From assembly GCA_004380135.1 (NCBI GenBank), contig QXCR01000013.1, positions 1-64,000 of the forward strand: a DNA stretch of 64,000 nucleotides, read 5' to 3'. The notes beneath the pieces are model-generated. The model made no database searches and was not told where the DNA came from. It saw only the letters and a program-made list of their open reading frames with translations. Both the position numbers and the translations under genes were made by a program. The DNA is from Stemphylium vesicarium (lineage: Eukaryota; Ascomycota; Dothideomycetes; Pleosporales; Pleosporaceae). Position 1 is the first letter of the stretch. Each line of letters starts with the position of its first letter. Positions 54,750 through 64,000 of the stretch are shown here, one piece after another.

Positions 54750-55669
54750 ATGGCCGACCAAGTAATACAAACCTCCTACGCCGGCAAAACAGCCACAATA
54801 ACGCTCAACGCGCCACGCAAGCTCAATGCCCTTGGCGCAGAGCACTACTACCAGCTCGGCAGCGCCATGAACGAAGTCGCAGCGCGCGACGACATCTACA
54901 TTACCATCCTAACAGGCGTGGGTCGTTTCTTCAGCGCAGGCGCAGATGTATCCTTTGGGTCGAAAAAGGATGACAGCTCAGTGGACGAGCAACAGACGTA
55001 TCTGAAGAGCTTCGTCGCAAACAACCTCTTCGTACGTCCCTATCCCTATCCCTATCCATCCTCCTCGAGCTCTTCCCAAGGAAAGACAGAAATGCTAACG
55101 CATATTGTGACTTTGGCGAATAGATAACCCACGCATTCTACACGCACCCCAAAATCCTCATCACAGCGCTAAACGGCCCCGTCGTCGGGCTTTCCGCAGC
55201 TCTAATCTCCTTCTCGGATTTCATCTACAGCGCGCCTCACACCTTCCTCCTAACCCCCTTCTCCTCCCTCGGTCTCGTAACAGAAGGCAACGCCTCCATC
55301 GGTTTCGTCCGCCGCCTCGGGTTATCAAAAGCAAACGAAGCACTCATCATGTCCAAGCGCATCTCCAACACCGAGTTACTAGCGACGGGCTTCGTGAATA
55401 AGACGTTTGACGCGGGTAATGAGAGGGATGAAGGGTTCAGTGAGAGGTTTCTTGGGAAGGTGATGGAGGAGGTGCAGGAGAGGTTGGGGGACCACTTGAA
55501 TGCCGAGTCCCTGGTGCAGATTAAGGCGCTGATTGGGAAGAGGGATCGTGAGGCGTTGGATCGACAGGGGGTCGAGGAGGTTATGGGGGGTTTGAAGAGG
55601 TTTATGAAGGGGGTGCCGCAGGAGGAGTTTAGGAAGATCGCGGCGGGGGAGAAGAAGCATAAGTTGTAG
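54750..55669 (+). CDS. ECI1: Peroxisomal delta3,delta2-enoyl-CoA isomerase-like protein
   Basis: Exons 54750-55031 and 55124-55669 give 275 residues. The crotonase fold is clear: TATITLNAPRKLNALGAEHY, FFSAGADVSFGS (oxyanion-hole AG.D), ALNGPVVGLSAALISFSDFI, FLLTPFSSLGLVTEGNASIG and LIMSKRISNTELLATGFVN. The glutamate in VTEG sits where the isomerase/hydratase catalytic acid lies. The C-terminus ends KKHKL, a variant PTS1 peroxisomal signal. The protein shifts double bonds of unsaturated acyl-CoA so that beta-oxidation can go on. The intron holds three CCCTAT repeats near 55037-55056. I base the ECI1 name on length, VTEG and PTS1; another enoyl-CoA hydratase subfamily is possible. Confidence 0.88.
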
Positions 55670-55978
55670 ATTGATTGCTGGCTGCTACTGCGGCGGCATA
55701 CATGTCACTGGTAGCATAAAGCTGAGAAATAACGCCAGATATAGCGCATATGTGTGCTTTGGAAGTGGATTCACTCCTATGCCGAAATTCGTTTGATTCA
55801 TCTGATCAACTCCTAGAGGATGAATTAGAGCAAAATTCCCCCCTTTTCACATATATTTTTTCTTCTAAAATAACCTTGGTATCATACCCTCATGCTCCCA
55901 AAAAGAGGCCGGTTGCCACAAAAGTCCTTTTACTACTCCATTCCATCATCAAGCCATGACCAAAGTCCCGCAGTCCAT
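55670..55978. other. Convergent 3' spacer between ECI1 and CSE1
   Basis: Short A/T-rich stretches, among them a TTTTTTC run near 55855, that could serve 3' end formation. No gene is seen. Confidence 0.5.
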
Positions 55979-58900
55979 TTAGCTCAGGTAAGCTGCCAAC
56001 GCCTGTTTAGACGTGTCATCAAGACGCTCCTGCAGAATCTTGACAACGCGACCCCCGTGGCGGGCATCTGCGTCCTTGAGGTAGTGACCAACCCAAGCCT
56101 TCACATCGGGAATCTCAGGGAAGGGGTCGCGGGGAGCCTTCTTGCACGTGTTGAGTTGGGTGAAACCAACGCCGAAACCGAGCTCGTCGACATCAGCGTC
56201 GGGGATGATGTCATCGGCTGAGGTGGGAACGGGTGGGTTGACGAGCAGCTCGATGAGGCGCTGGGTGGTGAAGACCCAGCCCTTGGGGTATCGGTCGACA
56301 AAGGCTTGCGAGTCACCGAGCGTCTTGGTTAATGATACTACAGCAGTCTTGCGGTCGGTGGGGCGCGCGAGCTTCTGGGTGTCGGGGAGGATGACAGTCA
56401 AGTAGATGGGCTTGAAGATGCTGTTGCGGGGTTAGTCATGTGAGCGGCGTCGCCTTGGGAAAAGGTCACTTACTCATGCTGGATCTGGTCAGTGACACTG
56501 ATGAAGAAGTCTGTGCCAAGTCCCTTGTCTAGTCGTGCTGAGACGAAGTGGTAGAACGCAATGAAGCGCTGCTGGAAGTTCTCCGTCTTCATGTTGGACA
56601 GTCTTGTCAGCATCAGCTGGAGAATTGTGACAAAGTACGGTTGTAGCGCGTCAGCAGGGATGTTGGCAACGACGGACTCGATGAGTTCGAATGAATATGT
56701 CTCATGTGCCTTGCTGGTGACGAGTTTCTGGAAGATACCCAGAATGGGCTCCAGTTGCTTGTTGGCGACAATGTGCCGTGAGTCGCGGGATACCATCGCA
56801 CTGAGCAGACGGGCCAATGCAGGCACGTTACCGCGCTGCTCCCAGACCGCACCCTGAATGATGATACCAAACAGACTTCTGTAGTACTCGCTCAGCTCGC
56901 CAGAGGGGTTTGCCTCTAGCAGTGCCGAAAAGATCTGGAAGATGTAAGGGGAGAATTCCTCCACGTTGGCTTGTAGGCAAGCCGCGAAGGGCTCATAGAG
57001 CTTCTCCTCGAAGAACTGAGGATGCTTTGGTGCACCAAATCGGACTAGCGCTCCTACACCCTCAAACAGGTAGTACTGGAACCTGGGGTTGCTAGGGTTA
57101 TGTCTAATAACCTTTACAATGTTGATGAAGTTTTGCAGGATGGATTCGCAGATTGGTAGTACACCGTCGCGGACGAAAATGAGCACACGCATGACACACT
57201 TCATCAAGAACTCGTTTTCCTGAATCTTCTCAGGAGCAGAGTCTTTGGTGATGAGCTTGAACAAATGCGCCAGAAGATCCTTGGATGATCCAACAACGTC
57301 CGCCTTGGGGATGATGGGCTGTCTGTTGCTGTCTGTCATGAACAGAGCGCGCTCTACGGCGATAGCTGCGTATGTGTGGATGACGTAGTTGCTGTCGCCA
57401 AGCTGGTTCACGAGGAGAGGGAACGCAGCGCGCCACAAGTCGGGCGAGAGTTGGCTGCGGAAAACGTATAGGAACTTGATGGCGTCGACTTTGAGAATAG
57501 GTGATGCGCCTTGTGCTTGGAGATCGGCTGCGATTTGTGCCTGGAAGAATTCCAAGATGTTGACATTCTCGTTCACACTCATGACACCCTGACCGGCCGT
57601 GGCAGTACCCTTTGCGGCAATGGCAGTGAAGAGGTAGACTGCGGTATCCTTTGACTTCCAGTTGTTCGCAGTGTCCTTGGCGTAGTCTTGGAGGTAGGCG
57701 TCAATGTAGGTCTTGGAAGTGCTAGTGACCAGTCCTTCAAAGCGAGCCATCAGTTGACGCAGGAAGTTTGTCGCGGCACGACGGCGGGTGTCGCTGTCCG
57801 ATCCTTCCAAATCTCTCCTGATGAACTCGATCGGCTCGTCCTCGAATAGTTCGACGTCTGACTCGCGTAATGTCAGGTTCGGCAGGATGACCTTCTCGAT
57901 GACCTGAACCAGGACAGTCTGGTTGTTGAAGGCTTCGGCATGTTGGGTGGAGGCGACCGAGGTGAGGAACTGCAGCGCCTTGCTAACCAAAATGTCGTAT
58001 TTGGTCTCTAGTCCCACCGACATCAGGAAGCTCCAAGTGCTCTCGATGAACTGACCCAGTTGTGCGCCAAACACGTCCTCGTACTTTGCAATGTAGAGCA
58101 TGAGGGCTTCGAAGATACCGGCGCGTACGTACTCCTGAGGTCCTGACTCTGTGTCATCGTCGGTGTGTAGGGCGGGGTTGTCGTAAATAAGGTACTTGTG
58201 GAGCAGTCCTGAAATGATACTGATGTGGTCTTCAAAGACGGGGGGTAAGTCTTGGCAGGAAAGATCGTAGAATAACTTGATTAGGAGATCAAGAGTGGTG
58301 AATGCGCTCTTGAGCGTCTCCGGGTTGCCCTGGGAGTTTGTGATGAGGGTATCGGTGTTTTCGAGAAGCTGGAGGAAGGGAGTGCCGAACTTGGACAGGA
58401 CGTGGTTGATCTCGGTGAAGAGGTCATCGGAGCGGAAAAGCGGGCGCCATCGCTTGAAGATGGAATGTGCGACCTGTAATACGCCGTTGTTGACGACGGT
58501 GTTGTCGGGTGTGAGGCGCGAAATCAGGTCGTCGACCAGGGTGTCCCATCTCTGCCAGAAGTCGCTGTCTGCAATAGCACTGATGGCCTCGCCAAGTTGG
58601 GCCTGCAGGCTTGCCGGTACGGATACCATCAAGCCAATCAACTCCCTCTTGATGGCCACAACCTCGTCCTCTGGCAGCTTGTAGTTGCCATCTTCATCGA
58701 CCCAATTCCGCTTTATGAAGTTTTTGAAGTAGAGCGCGGCGGATAACCGTGTCGTCTGGGGGTTGGCGTCCGAGGCGACGATTTGGAGGAGGGTGAGAGA
58801 GAAGCCCGGCTTGGTCTGTTCCTGGGCAATGGCTGCCTCGGCTGCGAAAAGTCAGCGTGTTGGACAGAGTCGTGGTTGAATGGAGGGGTACGGTGAGAGC

Positions 58901-59120
58901 GTGTGGTTGAGCGACAGCATGCGCAATCTCAGCAGTCTACAAGCCATATCCCTGATAACTGCTGTAGACTGCCACATATACGCGCATTGTTCCTCAACGA
59001 CTTTTACATGCTACACCACAGCAAGCACGGCGATAAACAAAGTCACGTACCTTGCTTGTTCTGGCGGGGGTCCAGACTGGCCTGAAGTAGCTGCGAGAGG
59101 GTTGCGATGTCGGTGGCCAT
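55979..59120 (-). CDS. CSE1: Importin-alpha re-exporter Cse1 (exportin-2/CAS)
   Basis: Three exons: 59120-59051 (MATDIATLSQLLQASLDPRQ), 58841-56474 and 56420-55979, with introns of 209 and 53 bp, give 959 residues, matching yeast Cse1 (about 960). Exon 2 opens with AEAAIAQEQTKPGFSLTLLQ and SAALYFKNFIKRNWVDEDG, the importin-beta N-terminal domain. It continues with LVDDLISRLTPDNTVVNNG and LQVAHSIFKRWRPLFRSDD. The CAS C-terminal part has IFQIFSALLEANPSGELSEY, RGNVPALARLLSAMVSRDS and GFGVGFTQLNTCKKAPRDPF. It returns importin-alpha to the cytoplasm with Ran-GTP. The long first intron carries the TGTAG-rich leader of the gene. It is divergent to TSC2. Confidence 0.96.
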
Positions 59121-59604
59121 GGTGAGAAGATTGAAGCGCGAGAGTGAGCAGGCGCAAAGAGACGAGCAGAGAAAAAAAAAGAGTAGCAGACTGTTTAGCA
59201 GTTGGTTGCTGTTTGGGGCTGCCCGCCCACTTTACTAGGCTAGTGGGCCGGAGCTTTGGCGCGGTGGACAGGGATGAGGTACCCCAGACGATGATTTTCA
59301 GATTCCATCCATCATATGACGAGATGCCGCCTCGCCCTCCTCCCGCCCAGCTAACCGCCACCCCGTACTCTCCCCAGCTGTGAGCCGCTGCCTCGCTGCC
59401 TCGCCTGTTGCCTGCTTCCACCCCTTCCCGCGAACCCCCCGCGACAGCAAATGGGCACCGCCAGCCCCGCCTCTACAGCAGCCCGGATGATAGACTCGAT
59501 GCGCCTGCGCCACCCTCATAGCTCCCTCTTCTCGGTCCTCCAGTGGTAGTCTCGACATATCTACACCATACGAAAGGCGAACCTCCCGCGCGACACCGAG
59601 ACGC
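59121..59604. other. Divergent promoter region of CSE1 and TSC2
   Basis: No gene is seen. The frames across it are shadows of GC-rich promoter DNA. An A-run (GAAAAAAAAAG) lies near 59171-59181. Confidence 0.5.
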
Positions 59605-62600
59605 ATGTCTCCGCCGGCGGACCATGTCCCACGCACGCCCGACCGCCGCTCCTCCACCCAGGCACTCTTCACGGCCTTCCGCTCCCTCACCACCGGCCGT
59701 CTGAAGAGCCCGACGCCGCCGCCCTCGGTCACGTCTGCTACGAGCACGCCCGCGCGCACTCCCTCGCTGGGCACCGTTCGTGCTGGCTCCATCCCTAGCC
59801 CGCGTTCAGCCGATGGTACCCTTCAGCGCATCAGCCAGGTCGCAGGCCAGAGGGTCGGCAGGGCTGTGACGGGCGGACCCCCGGAGCTGGAGCAGCTTAT
59901 CGGCCAGCTCGATCGGAGCCACCCGTTTGCGGACAGGGCCGTGGTGGTGGACAAGATATGCGCCATCCTCGAAGAGTACCCGATACAAAACGTCTTGGCT
60001 CTGTGGTCCGTGGCTAGCGACTTGCTCCTTCCCGAGCAGCCAGACGATGTCGCAGAAGTCGGCTACAAGCTTCTCAAGGCATGCGCTTCTCTCGACAACC
60101 TAGCCAGTATCGAGCGCACAGTCTTCTTCGACGCCGCCTGTCTACGCAAGAATGATCGCTACTTCGATAAGAGACTGGAGGTTGTCACTACGCTCACGCA
60201 CGATGGGCGCGATATCGAGTCTTGCGAGTCGGGCATGGTTTCCTTTGTCCTGACATCCCTGGACACTTGTTTCCAGGCCAGCAGAGACGCATTGAACGCG
60301 GCAAAAAACCAAAAATCAACCGGAAAGAGGAGCACTACAAACTCTCTCGCAGAGCTTGCCAACATGTTCCGTGCCTTCCAGTTCGCCATCGACATCTGCA
60401 AATTCAACGCCAAAGTCTTCACTGACAGCGACCTGGATCTTTTAATAAGAAGGACCGTCGCAATCTGCAAGGCTACGTCTTACAGGCCCGATGTAGAATG
60501 CGGTATCAAACTCTTTGACACTATCATCACATACGTCCATGTACCCACCACTTCACTCCAGCCCTGCTTGCAAATCTTGAGTGAGATTCATAAGAGAATC
60601 CCTGGCTTCCAGGATCAGGCGTGGAACACGTTGAGTAACCTCTTCAAGTCTCACATTGGCCAGGCGGCAATCTCTGTACTGCTTCACATGCTCCTGGATG
60701 GTCCCACTCAGGACACATTGGATGAGAGCGATAGGAAAAGGCTTGACAGCATTATAACCGGCACCACGTCGGTGTTACGTCTTCTCCTCTTCGAAAACGG
60801 CCGTAATGAACTGCCCAAAGTCCCCATGTCTTTGCTTTTCCCGGCCTTGAAAGCGTCAATCCAGATACCCAACACTGGCCAGGAGCAGATTATCATCAGC
60901 TTGATAGATACCGTGCTGGAACTAGAAGGCATGAGGGACCTGCTCCTGGCTGAAAGTGATCTGGGAGATCTGCTTGAGGTAATTTGTGTATGTGCTGAGC
61001 GTGATGACGATAACGTCCGCGCCAAAACGATCGAAAGGCCAAGTTCCATGAAGAAGGGCTCCATTGAAAGGCAAATCTCTCCTCACGAGGACAGTAAGTC
61101 GACCAATGGTAGGCCCGTCATTCGACATCGCTTCACCTCGTACTCACCATCCATAGGCGGCATAGACGATGATGATGACATGGCACCACATGACGAAAGC
61201 GCCACGCCTCGCCAGGAAGTCTATCGACGAGATTCTGCAGACGGTATTTTCAAAGTACTGCTGAAGCTAGATCATCTGAGCGATGCATTCGATTTTGTTC
61301 AGCGCGAAGCCGCAATGGAGCTATTCTTGCGCTTGTCACATCGCGTGAGCGATGCCACTGCCGAGAGGACCATTCGGTATTTTGCAACGGAACGCTATCT
61401 AAACCCCTCAAATGAGAATTGGCTAGATCTCTGTCGACGCCTGATGACGGGCATTTTCAACGATTCTACGAGGCCACGTTCTCTCCGCAGCATGGTGGTA
61501 CAAACACTACGCGAAACGCATAGCACTGTAGAGTTGTTGTGTGAGAGCGACGTGGTAGCACGGTGCGAGGAACTTCTCCTCAACCGAATCGAGTCTGAAG
61601 AGGACATCGAAGTCTTGCGCGAACTCGTAGACTTTGCCATGAACGTCGCAGACCAGGCGCCCGTCGCACGCTTTTCGCACATCATTGCCATCTTGAAACA
61701 ACGCCTAGACCGCCCACAACCAGTGTCATCAGTCCCATCACTATCATGGCAGTCGCATCCATTCATTGCAAAAGAGGATGGGTGCTCCCCATGCAATGTC
61801 ATCACCACTGCGTTTGTGCGGCTATTCACACGAAGCGTTACCTACTCGGCGCAGAAGACACGTACTCTCTACGAACTGCTTCGACACGTGGCAGGGGGCG
61901 ACAAATACGCACACGATGCGCGCCTAACTGCTCTCAAGCTACTATTCCGTTTGCGTGCTGACGCTCGTCATGCACTCATTGTCAATTCTTCCTCTGAAGG
62001 TCAAAGGATCGCTGCAGAGCTGTGCCGCACAGAGGAAACAGCTATTGCTGAAAAGACCGATGAAAACATGACAGGAGACCACGCTCGTTCTGAAGACCAT
62101 TCATCTTGGCGGGACAATCGCAAGACCTCTGGCACCAGCCCACGTTCCTCCCTCAATCGCCACACTGGTCGCTCTGTCGCCCCTTCAGGTCGCGTCTCGA
62201 AACCGATACCCCCTCTGTGGATGTATCCTGGTCCCAAGGGCTTGCCCGAAGAGCCCTCACCCGAATCCAGTCGAGCCGTCTTTTCCCACATTGATGCTTC
62301 CAAGTATCCACTCAGCGACGATGTCCTGGACATGGAAATTACCTTGTGGCTGGAATTGATCATCTCACTACTTCAAAAACCGCCTGATTGGGAAATATAC
62401 AGTTATGTCTTGGTTCATCTTGGCCCCCAGCTCTCTAATCAAGCTTTGGTTCGCAGTTGCGTTGTCCAGCTCCAGATGCTGCGAAACGTTCTTTGTGAAC
62501 AGGTTCGAAATGCGAGTTTCCACGAACCGCCGCCACACACGCTTTTGAAGAAGGCTGATGTGGCGGTCTGCCTGTTCCACACCCTGACCGTCATCATCAG

Positions 62601-64000
62601 CTATCACGAATACTTCGAAAAGAGCGAAGAAGATGATTTGGTGAAAGCGTTCTTGCAGGGAATCGTACAATGGGACCGAACATCAAAGTGGTGTATCCAT
62701 GCCTTGTCTGTTTGCTGCTTCGAAATTCCGCTCTCAGTCAGTAAATCACTCGACAGTATCGTCCAGAAGATGTCTCAGATCATCACCAAGCCGGCTACAG
62801 CGATCCATATCCTCGAGTTCCTGGTGTCAATGGCGCGCCTTCCCGAGCTTTTCAAAAACTTTCGTGAAGACGAGTTCAAGCTGGTATTCGGAGTGTGCTT
62901 CCGCTATTTGCAGCACATTCGGGATCAACAGGGTCGAACAACGAATGGGATCTCGTCACAAAACGGTCATCGAACGCTACGGCATAGCGGACCATCAAGA
63001 GACTTTGCGGCATCTGCAGAGGCTGGTGCCACGAAGCCAAGAAGTGTTGAAGACGACCTTCCTCAATATTTGAACTCGCTCGCCTATCACGTCATCACGT
63101 TCTGGTTCATGGCTCTAAAGATGGAGGATCGGCCAAAGCAAATACCGTGGATTACCAAGAACCTCTATTTTACCGACAGTTCTGGCCGACAAGTCATGGA
63201 GGAGCAAGGGCAGGTCATTGTGGACATCATGAACATGGTGGCATATACAGACCGCGATGAGACGACACGTGATGAGTTTTCTGCCAAACCCGGAGACGGT
63301 GAGGTCTGGAAGAAGACTTGGATCGTGGGTAACGGACTGGTGACGATAGAAACTGCCGCAAGGACGGGCACCTCTGTGGTGACAACTCGTCGACCAGTAA
63401 GTGGGCTTGGTTGACTGCATTGTGAAGCAATTTACTGACTTTAGTAGTGCGGAACTCGATACCTTAAAGTGCGGCCACTGCTCACGTCGCCTCCGCGGCA
63501 TCAAGTGCCCATCACTATCGGCCTCGCATCTGAAGCCTTTTATTCCGATACCTACGTTGGCATTCTGCCTGAAGACATCTTCCAGTCGTTCTACGCACCC
63601 CTTGACCTCAGCAATCCGCCAATTCCTCTACCTGACGATGAACCAACCCGACGCGCCATCTCCACTTTTGACAGGATCGCCACGGTTGATAACTACAAAG
63701 TAGGCGTCATATACATTGGCGAAGGTCAGACAAACGAAAGAGACATCTTCATGAACGACATTGGATCCCCAGCATACACCTCGTTCCTTAGCAATCTTGG
63801 CACACTCTGCCGTCTTAAAGGCGCAAAATTCAACACGGGTGGCCTGGACACGCGGGAAGACAATGACGGCGAGTTTACCTATTGCTGGCGCGACCGCTGT
63901 ATGGAACTAGTCTTCCATATCCCAACAATGATGCCCACAAATCCTGACGACGACATGACATACCCCAACAAGAAGCGCCACATCGGCAATGACTTCGTCA
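59605..64000 (+). CDS. TSC2: Tuberin (TSC2) Rap/Rheb-GAP, 3' end cut by the window edge
   Basis: Exon 1 is 59605-63396 (1264 codons). The intron 63397-63447 (GTAAGT..TAG) is closed with the second AG, because the first AG (63443-63444) would place a TAG in frame. Exon 2 runs from 63448 off the right edge. Exon 1 is a long helical body: ELEQLIGQLDRSHPFADRAV, then DVECGIKLFDTIITYVHVPT, and the tuberin domain with VVRSCVVQLQML-like helices. Exon 2 holds the GAP domain: YKVGVIYIGEGQTNERDIF, AYTSFLSNLGTLCRLKGAKF, NTGGLDTREDNDGEFTYCW and the catalytic Asn-thumb motif KRHIGNDFV at the edge. With hamartin (TSC1) it turns off Rheb and so restrains TORC1 and arginine uptake. No lesion is seen. Confidence 0.95.

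Noticed and set aside
59605..59988. Minus-strand frames over the TSC2 5' end
   Set aside because: They mirror the GC-rich tuberin N-terminus and have no independent support.

Overview
The window is nuclear DNA of a filamentous ascomycete. Genes carry short introns (about 46-70 bp) with GT..AG ends and CTAAC-type branch points. Many predicted proteins resemble families seen in Dothideomycetes/Pleosporales (HET proteins, CorA-like domain proteins, STAND-ankyrin proteins, F-box proteins). Species cannot be fixed from sequence alone. I saw no tRNA, rRNA or CRISPR. All product names rest on motif recognition by eye; no searches were run.

Left part (1-45.6 kb) is a patchwork of accessory and decayed genes with some core genes between them. 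It holds an eight-exon CorA-like membrane protein (866-3048); a STAND-ankyrin pseudogene broken only by four in-frame stops (3455-5998); a decayed secreted lectin-like gene (6480-7956); an F-box gene cut in two by AT-rich DNA that contains a solo LTR with a GATAT target duplication (8490-10790); an intact single-exon 516-aa protein (11645-13195); a damaged secreted Thr-rich protein (13418-14526); and a small esterase relic (15868-16108). Core genes SPT4 and the PP5-type phosphatase gene follow (16.5-19.4 kb), then two unknown genes (19.9-22.5 kb), two divergent pseudogenes (23.5-26.5 kb), and a block of small membrane or unknown genes (27-30.3 kb). One of these has an in-frame TGA in a leaky CGG context. 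Next come an SDR enzyme, the gamma-tubulin complex gene SPC97, a secreted GH92 mannosidase, a gene graveyard with a stranded kinesin piece and a foldback element (38.5-42.3 kb), and an intact HET gene (43.2-45.5 kb).

Right part (46-64 kb) is a compact housekeeping run: LAA1/HEATR5, a TACO1/YebC-type mitochondrial factor, PET100, a peroxisomal enoyl-CoA isomerase, CSE1, and tuberin (TSC2), which runs off the right edge. Intron phases can be closed in every one of these, and the deduced protein lengths fit the families.

The contrast is the main message. Core genes are clean, while many self/non-self-type and secreted genes carry nonsense codons of the C-to-T kind, frameshifts and small insertions. 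This fits past repeat-induced point mutation and gene birth-and-death in fungal allorecognition and secretome families.
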